From Ministeria vibrans ATCC 50519 (Eukaryota; Opisthokonta; Filasterea): 26,448 nt of DNA. The stretch is taken from NCBI GenBank assembly GCA_943704425.1, contig CALSCP010001007.1, forward strand, positions 1-26,448, written 5' to 3'. This document shows, one piece after another, positions 11,827 through 21,216 of this stretch. The notes under the pieces were generated by a model. It ran no database searches and had not been told where the DNA came from. It was given only the letters and a program-made list of their open reading frames with translations. Positions within the stretch are counted from its first letter, which is position 1; each line of letters begins with the position of its first letter. The position numbers and the translations under genes were made by a program.

Positions 11827-12086
11827 GTTCTGGATTCTCTTTTTTTTCTTCTTCTTTTTCTATTTTTACTATTTCTAACAATCGATTATGTTCTTTCGTA
11901 TTTCCTCGTTCGTACGCAGGATCGGGAGGCACACCATCGAATGCCTTGTCGACGGCAGCGCTTGCTGGAATTGCTCTGGCAGTGGTGACGGTGGTGTTCG
12001 CGATTTTTTCAGTTTCACTTGTGCTTCGGCGCAAAGGAGAAAAAAGAAACGTTTTGAACGAAGAGAGCCTACACTTTGCCAAGTAA
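8605..12086 (+). CDS. double flavoenzyme: L-amino-acid oxidase fused to sarcosine-oxidase-like domain, membrane-anchored
   Basis: Five exons, 8605-8630, 8687-9654, 9761-10458, 10592-11717 and 11920-12086, giving 994 aa. The 26-nt first exon was chosen because it removes an in-frame stop, joins in phase and completes a signal peptide (MHCALAALQLTCLVLV...). Half 1 (about 50-505) is a flavin amine oxidase: dinucleotide motif VVVGGGIAGL near 56-65, GGR near 88-90, GAMRIP with Arg105 at the place where L-amino-acid oxidases bind the substrate carboxylate, and a C-terminal FAD motif (FFAGEAMDSDNHGW, about 481-494). Half 2 (from 513) is DAO/monomeric sarcosine-oxidase-like: IVGGGLLGLS near 519-528, Cys861 in DMCLINF where this family attaches FAD covalently, and GGWAAKFAPLWG near the C-terminus. 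A TM helix (about 952-975) and a basic, polar tail follow. Both halves should lie in the lumen or outside the cell and produce H2O2. The exact substrates are unknown. Confidence 0.88.
10470..10520 (+). repeat. intronic (AAT)n/(ATT)n tract
   Basis: Lies in the third intron of the double oxidase and switches from (TAA)n to (TTA)n, so it is self-complementary. Confidence 0.9.
11730..11826 (+). repeat. intronic (ATT)n microsatellite
   Basis: Long, slightly interrupted (TTA)n tract in the last intron of the double oxidase, between the flavoenzyme halves and the exon for the membrane anchor. If the intron were not spliced, a stop codon near its start would release a soluble form. Confidence 0.9.
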
Positions 12087-12123
12087 CTTTTTTTTCTCTC
12101 AATTTAAAATTATTAAGAATAAT

Positions 12124-12129
12124 AATAAA
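12124..12129 (+). terminator. poly(A) signal AATAAA of the double oxidase gene
   Basis: AATAAA begins 38 nt after the TAA stop at 12084-12086, inside an AAT-rich stretch. The match could be incidental in such sequence. Confidence 0.4.
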
Positions 12130-12258
12130 AATATTAATAATAATAATTATTAATAATAATAAAGTTGATAATATTAAAATGACGCTACTCTAGCCGAATA
12201 GAATTCCAAAAGATTAGTTATTTTGAGTTCAATCTCTCTCCTCCGTGTCTTTCCTTCT

Positions 12259-12376
<118 letters not shown>

Positions 12377-12410
12377 TATGTGTGTATCTGGTCGTTTTAC
12401 CCTATTACAG

Positions 12411-13113
12411 TGTGTCGAGACCGTTCTGCCTCGACGGGGTCATATCTGTCACGGTTGGAGTCGAGCAACTGGCTGCGACACTCGCGCAATGCCGTCGCCT
12501 CGGCGGTTGCTGCCGCTCGCTTTGTCCATCGCGACGGCGACTCGGTTCTCTTCCACTGCCCATCCGGCTCAGACCTATCTGCGCAGCTCTCTTCTCTCAC
12601 TCAGATCCTGCTTGACCCTTTTTTCCGCACTCTCAAAGGGTACGCATACGCTCGCGATCCTCCGTTCTAATCTGTCTCATGTATAGTCTTCAAGTACTCA
12701 TTGAGAAGGAGTGGATTGCGTATGGCCATCGCTTCAGCGAGCGCTGTGCTCACTACGGCGCAGTCGAAACCCGCTACCGCAACACCGCACCCGTCTTCAC
12801 ATCCTTCCTTGACTCACTTTGGCAGGTATGTGTTCACCAAACTCTCACTCTCTCCCTCTCCAAGTTTCTCATACCTTTATATATATATATATATGTGTGT
12901 GTGTTGTTCAGGTTATGCGACAGTATCCGTGCTCGTTTGAGTACAATCAGGAGTATCTACTACGTCTCAACGACGAGTCCGTCTCCAGCGAGTACGGCAC
13001 CTTTCTTGCCAACTGCGAAGAAGAGCGCGAACGTCTCGACATCCGCAAGAAGACCGTCTCCCTCTGGACACACCTCAATGCTCACGACAACCGTACGCCA
13101 TCTCCTACTCACT

Positions 13114-13186
<73 letters not shown>

Positions 13187-13885
13187 CATCAACAACAACA
13201 CTTTATACAACCAACCATCGTTTTATAGTCAAACCCTACCGTAATCCGCTGTACGTGCGCAATCCAGTGGTGCTACTCCCCAGCGCCAATCCCGCTGCCA
13301 TTGTCCTCTGGCGTGGACTCCTCCTTCGCTGGCTCACCAACCCCATCTACGACGACGTACTGACAAACTCTCTCTTTCTACACACTCACTCACTCACTAA
13401 CTCTCTATCATTATTTCAATGGTTTTTTCGCCCTCTCTCTCTTTCTCTTTCCATTTTTTTCTTCTTCCTTCCTTTTTTCTTTCTTTTCCTCTCTAACCCT
13501 CCCCCTCTCTCCGCTTTCTTTGCAACAGGCCTCTAATGAAGCACTCAATGGCATTGCCAGCGCGGTATCGTTGCTGGAGGAAGAATGTCTCATCTTGGAA
13601 GGACAGGTGGCGTTGCAGTGCGCCGGCACAACACCCTCCACGCCTGCTGGTGTTGCTGCATCCCCGCGTTCAGCCGCACCCTCGATGGAAGCGTCCATGG
13701 TGGATGCTGAGGATGATGAGAGTGACAGTTCGGGTGACATTGTGGGCGAGTACAGTGATGACGAGGGCGAAGTAGTGGAGACGATGGGTGAAGTGGGTGC
13801 GCTCAAGGCTGATGACGACGCCGACGAGGCCGACGAGTACCAGGCTATCGAGGAAGATGTCGTCTCTCAAACTGAAGCACAATAA
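12411..13885 (+). pseudogene. 5'-incomplete myotubularin-related (pseudo)phosphatase
   Basis: Five exons, 12411-12639, 12687-12825, 12912-13092, 13229-13356 and 13529-13885, splice in frame to 343 codons with no internal stop. The product matches the C-terminal half of myotubularins: SYLSRLESSNWLRHSRNAV, the active-site strand, [63 protein letters not shown]. A coiled-coil-like helix and an acidic tail follow. The usual GRAM/PH domain and first half of the phosphatase domain are missing: only 324 bp separate the first exon from the previous stop codon. The P-loop reads HCPSGSDLSAQ where active members have HCxxGxDR, so the catalytic Arg is Leu (CTA at 12575-12577). The protein family normally binds or dephosphorylates PI3P and PI(3,5)P2. 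It may be a true truncated gene or the second half of a gene broken by a misassembly at the CT repeat; intact splicing argues against long decay. Confidence 0.85.
13122..13183 (+). repeat. intronic (CA)n microsatellite
   Basis: About 30 CA units in the third visible intron of the myotubularin gene. It explains long Thr/His ORFs in this place, which are not genes. Confidence 0.97.
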
Positions 13886-13948
13886 CAATGAAACACACCC
13901 ATAGTATAATAATGAGACGGGCGATTATAAACGCAAAAACATAAGAAA

Positions 13949-13954
13949 AATAAA
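13949..13954 (+). terminator. poly(A) signal AATAAA of the myotubularin gene
   Basis: AATAAA begins 64 nt past the stop codon and about 140 nt before the TRPML start. This supports two separate transcripts. Confidence 0.45.
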
Positions 13955-14090
13955 TGGAGAATCGAAAGTGCCAAAACAAGACGTTAGATGGCATACAAAT
14001 TACAATAATTATGATAATTTGAATTTTGATGTATAATAAAATTTGATTATCAAACAATGCACAATCATACAGTTTTTTTTTTTAATTTGG

Positions 14091-16327
14091 ATGGAAAGTT
14101 TACCGCTGCTGAGCGAAGGACGGCCCGGCGGATCATCGCCGTATGTCGCAACGAACGACAGTGGGTCCCCACGGCCTTCGCGGCAGCCGTACCTGGGCTG
14201 GATGGCGATGGGGCGCCATGCGCTGTCGTCGCTGGGTGCGCTTTGCGTGGGGTTTGCGACGACGGTGCGGCAGCGCCAGTCGTTTACGCGACAGCAGCGT
14301 GCGACCATGTCGCCCTTCGAGAAGTGCCGCTACGGCCGCATTCCTCTCAAGCTCATCCTCAACCTGCTCTTGGTGATGTTTGTGTCGACGCGCGTTCTGC
14401 TGGAGTCGACGCAGCTCGCCGCGTACACTGCGCAACAGCACGAAACGTTCAACCGAATGTTCAACGCCGAGCCGCACGTCTACACCGTTGAGCAGCTTCA
14501 GAGCACGCTCAACACCTCCATGACGTACTTTTGTGCACTGCCCGGCGACTCGGTCGACTCGTACGCTCTCATGGGCAACCCTCTCAACTGCACTGCACAA
14601 ATGCACCTTGAAAAGTACACCAACCGAGCACCCTTCACCACAGGCTCGCACGCCAACCTGCGCAAGGAGAGCTTCACGTACACTCTGACGCTCGACGAAC
14701 CGCTCGGCCCGTTCAACTGGACCGAGCCGGTCGATGAAAATCCCGCCGCGCGCCAGTACATGGACGACCTCGCCGAGCTGAGCGTCACCTACCTCGTGCA
14801 TGGTCTCCTCGATGACCACACTGGCTTCATCTTTGTCGACTGGCAAGTCACACAACGGTTTGGGGTGTCCGTTGGCGGCGGTGCCTACCCCATCTCGGTC
14901 GTGGTGTACCGTCAGCTCAGGTCGACCGTCGTTCCCTATGTCGTTCTCGACTTTCTCATACTCTTCCTGTCGCTCTGGTCGCTCGTGCTCACCATCCTCT
15001 CCATCATGCGGGCCTCGAGCGTCTACTTGTACGTTCGAGATCGACTACGACAGCAGACGCGCGACGGTGTGGCAGTGTGGTCGACGGTGTCCTTCACGGA
15101 CCGGCGCTCCTTCTTTAACCTGTGGCACTTCAGCAGTGCTATTGGAGATGTGCTGCTTGTCATCTCCAGCCTGCTTGCTCTTCCCTACATCAACACCGAC
15201 GACCTGGGCCGCCCACAGCTTGATAATGCGACCAACATCACGCGCGCTCTGGCCATCTTCCTCTCGTGGACCAATCTCCTGCGCTTTCTCCAATGGTCCA
15301 CACAGTTCTATGTACTCGTGCTCACCGTGGCGTCGTCCTTGACCCGCTCGGCGCGCTGCATAGTCGCGACAATCCCGCTGTTTGTTGGGTACGCTTTGGC
15401 GGGCGTGGTCGTCTTTGCATCGTACGCTCCATCGCTCTTCGGCTCGCTCGACCAGGCCGCCGTCACCCTCTACGCCATTCTCAACGGCGACTCCATCCTC
15501 GATGCATTCAAGCAGCTCAACGCCGCCGACCAGTCTGGCATCCGCGTCTTTGCTCGCATTTATCTCTACTCCTTCAGCGCCATCTTCATCACCTGTGTTC
15601 TCAATGTCTTCATTTTTCTCATTTCCGACTCGTACGAACTCGCAAAGGTATGCAAAAGAACGCATTGAATTTGTATAGAAAAAAACGTTTCAATTGCAAC
15701 ACTAATTTGTCGGCTCAGGAGCTTGAGTTGCGAATGGTACACGGCGAGAAGCGAGAGCGCGAGCGGCTTGTCCTGATGGTGGACCGAGTGCGGCGGCTGC
15801 TGGCACTGGCGGACCGAGGAGGGGCGTGTGCGATGCAGGCGGCAGCTATCCCAACAGTGGTGGTGACCACCGAGGACGACGACAGTCACGACAGCGACGA
15901 CGACATGGCACGTCGCAGCATGTACGCCGACTATGCAGACACAACCGATGCAGCGGGACACGGAGGTCCGTCACATGAGCAACCTGGTCGAGCGCACCGC
16001 TATTCCCACGACGACGCTCTCAGTTTGACGGGCCGCTCGCGGTCAGGCAGCGCCGAGTCGGACCGCGAGAGTCTTCTCTCCGTCTCGCCTCGACTTGCGT
16101 TCTCCCGTGAGCGTACGCTCGCCGCCGACGTCTCGGATCATCCGCAGCTCAGAGGACTTGTAAGACTATTGGCGGAAAGTTCCATTCGTAACAATTGCCT
16201 AACACCATTATCATTCCAGATCAAGCCACATGCGACAGTCGATCAACTATCACATGAGGTCGCTGGGCTGCGCCGCGAAATCACAGAACTCAAGGAGCTC
16301 GTCCGCTCCCTTGTAAAGCACAAATAG
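14091..16327 (+). CDS. mucolipin-type TRP channel (TRPML)
   Basis: Three exons, 14091-15647, 15719-16159 and 16220-16327, giving 701 aa. The ATG at 14091 follows an AT-rich leader and precedes an acidic dileucine signal (ESLPLL, residues 2-7), comparable to that of human TRPML1. The layout is TRPML: a basic N-terminal segment (PFEKCRYGRIPLKL, about 75-88), TM1, a large lumenal loop with Cys and glycosylation sites (NTS, NCT, NWT), TM2-TM6, a pore helix and filter at 465-468 (NGDS), then FIFLISDSYELAK at the end of TM6, close to the family's LITDTYETIK. It should release Ca2+ and other cations from endolysosomes, gated in relatives by PI(3,5)P2. The filter differs from the usual NGDD. The tail is long (about 180 aa), with acidic and Ser/Arg-rich stretches, and ends in a predicted coiled coil. 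The second intron (60 nt) keeps the frame open if retained. Confidence 0.92.
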
Positions 16328-16485
16328 TCAACACGCAAACGCCCCTCCCCTGTTCGTACTGCATTTCTTTCTCTCTCGTTCTTCCGTATCTTCCTTCCCC
16401 AACCAAAACAACCCCCATTGTACACTGCGATACACACATACACACACATGTACCTACGCACACATGCTACAGACACACACAGTGT

Positions 16486-17400
16486 TCACTTCTCGTCGAC
16501 GTGCTTGATGAGCTTCTTCTCCAGCAGATCCGGAATCTCCACTGCCAGCCACGGACCCATCTACCCACCCATACACATATAGAACACACACACACACATT
16601 ATGAAATGTACTTGGATCTCGACAATTCCTTCGTGTGGCCTTACCCCCAGTGCGAGTGCATGTGCAATACCAAATTTGGGTGCATTTTTCGCCCACAATG
16701 GTTTAAAGTGGTCGGTCAAACAGATTTTGCCGCCTCTGTTGTGCTCGGTACGTGAGTTCCCACGTCAAAAGACACACCCATCAATGTACGTCCTACCTGT
16801 ACATCTTGGCTGTCTTTCCTTCAAGTTCGGGCAGCGCTAGTTCCGGCGACGTCGCAGGATACGTGACTGGTATCTACAGAGAATGGGATAGGAGTCAACA
16901 CGGGAGTCGAGCGATGTGCGCCTGTCTTCCTCCCAGCTTACATCAAACTCGATGTCAAACTCATACTTGAGCATCTCGTGCATGTACCAGACCTTGCCAA
17001 ACCACCTACGAGAGCGCGGGTCATGCAGCTGTGGCGGGCAGTCGCTCCACCGCACTCCTCGACGTACCGCGTTCCCTCAGGATTCGACTCGATCTTAAAC
17101 CAGTCGTTGTCCGACACCTTGTTGTTTTTGACATACTGCAACAACACAAGCATGTGAGCAAGGACGTCAGCACGCAGGGGCGCGGGAGAGGACGGCACAC
17201 GCGCATAGACGAACGTACCGCAATAAGCGACAGATACTCTTCCTTGAGCCGCTCTTTCCACCTACGAGTGCCGTCCACGCGTCAGTTCGCAACACAGCCA
17301 CCCGGCACTCCGCCACGTACTTGTCGCCGTCGCGAGGACCGGCGTTGACTTTGAGAAGAGGAATTTTGGCCAAAGTAGAGCGAGTTTCGGAATCAACCAT
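16486..17400 (-). CDS. UFC1: UFM1-conjugating enzyme UFC1 (E2)
   Basis: Seven exons on the minus strand: 17400-17321, 17261-17219, 17135-17068, 17005-16942, 16873-16797, 16735-16645 and 16560-16486. They join in frame to 165 aa, against 167 in human. The family is unmistakable: [15 protein letters not shown] at the start, [58 protein letters not shown], then [14 protein letters not shown] with the catalytic Cys at residue 116, as in human. It ends with [23 protein letters not shown]1 takes activated UFM1 from UBA5 and passes it, with the UFL1 ligase, to targets such as ribosomal protein uL24 at the ER. All six introns are short (61-84 nt except the first, 59 nt). The gene is convergent with TRPML and divergent with ZNF830. 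Confidence 0.98.
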
Positions 17401-17597
17401 TGCAGCACAGCGCGATCACACCAAGTTACGAACGGGCGTCGGGAAGGTAGGACAACTGAATACGTATCAAAGGAGTCAAAGTGATGACACTTATTGGTAG
17501 AAAGTAACAAACTTTATTGACAAATCACAAAATCAAATCCCAAGAACTTCGATATTTTTCAATCAAAATTTTATTCTATTTTTTGTTCATCGCCAAA
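17401..17597. promoter_or_regulatory. divergent promoter region, UFC1 / ZNF830
   Basis: 197 bp separate the two start codons. The ZNF830 side is AT-rich with an ATTTTATTCTATTTTTTG leader. ATTGG (a CCAAT box read on the other strand) is present near 17491. Transcription start sites are not known. Confidence 0.4.
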
Positions 17598-18765
17598 ATG
17601 AGCTCCGTGTCAGAGGTACAACACTCCCGTGTGGTGTGGTTGATTTACGACTAATCACTTGGTAGATCCTGCGCCAGCAAAGTGCGGCGGCGGAAATGAA
17701 GAAACGGATGAAAAGCGCAACGGGCAGTGTGACAAGCGCCTATGCGAAGTACACGGGGAGCGCGCTGTCGTGCAGCCTGTGCCGCCAGGCCATCAAGAAC
17801 GACCATCTCTGGCCTGCTCACGTCAACGGCAAAGCGCACAAAGCGGTGTGGGCTCTCAACGTCTGTCTGTGTGTGTGCGTCTCATCTCTCATGCCTTTTG
17901 CGTCTCTGCTTAGAACGTCGCTGCTCTGACGGCCACGCTCAAACGCAAAGCGCCCGAGCCCACCGAGCAGAGAATAAAACGCCCACGACAAGGTTGCAGC
18001 ATCCTCTCTTGTCGTGTTGCGTCTCGATCTCACCTTGCTTCGTCTCGTAGCAGCAGAAGCACCCGCTGCAATACCCGCCGACTTTTTCGACAGCACACCA
18101 ACACCCTCCGCTTCCGTTCCAGCAGACTTTTTTGACACCACCACTACTACGACTACGACTACTACTACTACTACTACTACTACTGCCGATGCCTCATCGG
18201 CACCTGTACCCGCCGATTTCTTCGACGCCCCTCCTGCGGCCACCGCCACCAGCACTACCAGCACGAGCGCTGTCGTGTGCGATGACGCGGAGGAGGAGCA
18301 ACCCGATCCCAGCGCTGCGGTCCCTTCGGGCTTCTTTGACGACCCCGTGCGCGACGCAGAGGTGCGCAAAATAGATTTGGAGAAGAAGAAGGAGGAGGAG
18401 TTTGCGGCGTTTCAAAAGGAAATTGCAAAGGTACCCGACCATCTAGTTCTATATAGCTGCTACACGCGTCTCAAAGGATGTATTCCTTTGCAATTTAGGA
18501 GTCGCTTCGAGGGGAACAGTTGATGCGAGCAGAAGAGGAAGAAGGGACTATGGATCGACTGGCGAACGACCAAGTCGAGCAAGAGCGGATGGAGGCGCGC
18601 GTTGCGGCGCTGAAGGAGCGCCGGAAGGAAGTGCAGGAGCAGCGCAGGGCACGCGAGACACAACACAGTGCACGACAAGCGCAGATAGAGGGGGAGGAGG
18701 AGGAGGAGGAGGACGACGACGACGACGACGACGATGGGTTTGTCGATTGGCGAAAGCGTTCTTGA
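17598..18765 (+). CDS. ZNF830: ZNF830/CCDC16-like zinc-finger spliceosome-associated protein
   Basis: Five exons, 17598-17615, 17666-17845, 17914-17992, 18051-18430 and 18499-18765, giving 307 aa. Near residues 38-62 a single C2H2 finger (CSLCRQAIKNDHLWPAHVNGKAHK) has the U1-type spacing typical of RNA-binding zinc fingers. It is followed by a KRKAPEP...KRPR nuclear signal. The middle has four PADFFD/PSGFFD repeats, a short motif also found in animal ZNF830, separated by a Thr run from an ACT repeat. The C-terminal half is a charged coiled coil, ending in an acidic run and FVDWRKRS, like the ...DWR... end of relatives. ZNF830 associates with the XAB2/ISY1/AQR complex and takes part in splicing and genome stability. 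The stop lies only 8 bp from the TUT1 stop on the other strand. Confidence 0.9.
18137..18183 (+). repeat. coding (ACT)n repeat, poly-Thr
   Basis: A triplet repeat inside exon 4 of ZNF830 encoding a run of Thr between two PADFFD motifs. It is in frame and probably variable in length. Confidence 0.9.
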
Positions 18766-18773
18766 GAGAGTTT

Positions 18774-21045
18774 TCAATGTACACGATGAAGAGTGAGGTG
18801 AGTTGCGAAAGGGTGAACAAACTTGAGGATTTCGGGGCGGGGGTCGCCCGTGGCAGTGATGCAGAGCACAATGGTGTTGTCGGACTCCCTGAGGGCGGTG
18901 ATGGTGGCCTGGGGGGCCGTGTCGGCGGCGAGTGCAATGTGCTCTTGAGCGTGAGTACGGCGTTCGCGACGGGACAGGGACCAGCGACCATCTGGGAGGG
19001 ACACAAGATGGATTGCGTCGTGTAGAATGGTGTGGGGTAGTCCCATGGTGATGATAATGGTGTGTGCAAGGGAGAGTGCATCGGCGGGGGAGGTACATGT
19101 GGTGGGAGCGGAGTAGACACCGGGCGCAGTCATGCGGAAAAAGGGTGACGACGAGGCCGTTGATAGTGATGCTGCCGCTTCTGTTGCTGCTGCTTGAGGT
19201 TCAGCCGTGGGGCTGAGCGCACGCGCACGTTTACTGCTTGGTGGAACCATGCTGTCTGCCTTACGCTTGGCGACTGGCGTTGTTGTTGTTGCTGCTGCTG
19301 CTGTTGTTGTCGTGGTGGTTGTGGGAGACGCATTTGATGTGTCGTCTGCTCTGTACCTCTTGATCGTCTCCCCTTCATCCTCTGTGCTTTTGTCGGCGTC
19401 GGAGCGTTTCTTGCGTGTGTGCGAGCCAGACCAGCGGTCGCACAGACGCAAGAGAAGGTCAAAGTCACCGGCGGCCATGGGAAGGAGCGAGTTGGTCGTT
19501 TCGGAGAGTGCGTCGTGGAAGAGGGCGTTGGCACAGGCGGAAAGGCGGGAGGTGAGGTTGTGGGAGGGATCAATCGGGTCGATGACGGAGAGGAGAAGAG
19601 GGTTGGGGTTAGGAGGCAAGGAGGATGGGGTGTGAGAGATGGAGACGGCACTGCGATCGAAGGGGAAGGTGGAAAAAACGCGCAGAAATGAGAGGAAGAG
19701 GGTGGCGGCGGAGGCGCGGGAGTGGGGTGAGGGAAAGTCTGAGCAAAACGACACATCAAGGCGCCCGGTGCGCAGCGTGATGGTGGAGGGGAGTGTAAGG
19801 GAGAGCAGTGACTCGATGATGGGATCCGCGTGGGCTGATGACGAGGAGGACGACGCTCCTTCTGTTGCGGTGGTGGTGTCGGACTGGAGGGAGGGAAGAC
19901 GCACTGTGCGTTGGGCAACGTAGATTAGCATAATGGATAGGGTGTAGCGTCCAAGGGCAGGCAGACGACACGCAATTGCCCAGCGGCGCAGAGCATTGAC
20001 GGCAATGGGAAGGGAAGGGCACAGTTGCGTGTAGGTGCGCAGCAGACGGGTGTTGATGATGGCCAGTCGATTGTTCAATGACACTTCGACAAGTGCTGCA
20101 CCGTGGCATCGCTTACTGTGGTACACACGGAGTAGCGGGCAGCGACCCCTGTCGACCAAAAAAACGCCGTGTGCAGGCAGGGCAGCGGAGAGAAGGGGAG
20201 AGAGCGCTTGTAGGACCGACACAAGATTTGCAGGGGGGGTGCACGAGTCGGGTGCTTCAAGATCACCCCCAAGCAGAATAGTCAGGTCCAGATCACTGGC
20301 AACGCCCATCGCCAAACCGTTGCCATGCGAGCCGTACACTACAAGACGTGCTGCACGCGGCACAATCGATTGTGACATGGCCTGATCGAGCGCCCTCTGT
20401 ACCGCCTCAATCGTCTTTCGAACTGTTTGGCAAACCGTCTCGTCAAGAGTCCCCTCGCGTGAGAGTGTCTCCAGAGACTTGTCGAGGGCCGCTGTCATCA
20501 GCGCCTCGTCCAAGGGCTCAGAAGGTGGTTGTGTGGGCAAGTCGTCCTTGGCGGCCCCTTTGAGCTTGGGCACCGCACTGCCCGGCGGTCTGTAACGCTT
20601 TCGCATAACACGACACGTACGCGTCATAATAGCAAAGGGAGGAGCGTCAGGCGACTCTTTTCGTTCAAGGATCTTGTCCACATATCCAACGCTGTGAAAA
20701 AGGAGAACATGCGACGCGTGAGGCGACGTCGATCGTGAATTATGTTTCCTCTCTCTCTCTCTCACTCTCACTCACACACACACACACACGCACACACACA
20801 CACACACCTTTTAAAAGTAACCAAGGCAAAGGCACGATCCTTAGGATCAACATGGACGGTTGATACGACGTCCGACGAAACGGCCGGTCCGTCCGCCGAC
20901 GCGTAGCAAACGGCCGCGGCAGCGATGGTTGATTCGTCGGCATTGAAGGGCGGATTGCTGATGAACAGCGTGCGCTGCGCCGTGCGGAAGTTGGACTCGT
21001 TGCTCATGTGACGATGGCCTGGAATGCCAGGGGGTGGGGTGTGGG

Positions 21046-21089
<44 letters not shown>

Positions 21090-21216
21090 GAGAGAGAGAG
21101 AGAGAGACGGTGAGTCATCGCAATGCTTTTGCAGCGTTGCACAAACCGAGCTTGTGTGTGCGCAGGCCTGTTTTGTCGGAGGGAACTTTGACGCCGCAGA
21201 CATCGCAGAAGGTCAT
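18774..21216 (-). CDS. TUT1: terminal uridylyltransferase 1 / Star-PAP-like nucleotidyltransferase
   Basis: Three exons on the minus strand: 21216-21147, 21018-20808 and 20691-18774, giving 732 aa. The domain order equals that of TUT1. A C2H2 finger (residues 4-27, CDVCGVKVPSDKTGLRTHK then LGHRH across the first splice) comes first, then an RRM (about 40-125; RNP2-like LFISNP, RNP1-like RAFALVTF), then a nucleotidyltransferase core with GSHGNG (214-219) and SDLDL (226-230). The core continues with SLNNRLAIINTRLL, a PAP-associated domain and DPIDPSHNLTSRLSACANAL. Next comes a disordered stretch with Thr runs and a KRKAD/SKRAR nuclear signal, then a KA1-like end. The enzyme should uridylylate U6 snRNA or adenylate mRNAs. 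The third catalytic Asp (DVSLSNR in human) is Glu296 here (VEVSLNNR). Intron 1 carries (GA)n; the donor of intron 2 lies inside (GT)n. Confidence 0.92.
20772..20808 (+). repeat. (CA)n at the TUT1 intron 2 donor
   Basis: On the coding minus strand this is (GT)n, starting directly at the splice junction AAAAG|GTGTGTGT. The 5' splice site is therefore formed by the microsatellite itself. Confidence 0.9.
21051..21108 (+). repeat. intronic (GA)n microsatellite
   Basis: Lies in intron 1 of TUT1. On the coding strand it is (CT)n and forms most of the pyrimidine-rich part of the 128-nt intron. Confidence 0.95.

Noticed and set aside
12960-13184. Cys-Val and Thr-His repeat ORFs
   Set aside because: These are readings of the (CA)n tract inside a myotubularin intron.
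14133-14855. 240-aa minus-strand ORF opposite TRPML
   Set aside because: It lies antisense to the well-supported TRPML exon, has no family motif, and its length follows from the GC-rich codon use of that exon.
18460-19120. Minus-strand ORFs of 190-212 aa over the ZNF830/TUT1 junction
   Set aside because: Both are out-of-frame readings of TUT1 that run on over ZNF830, rich in Pro, His and Arg, without domain motifs.
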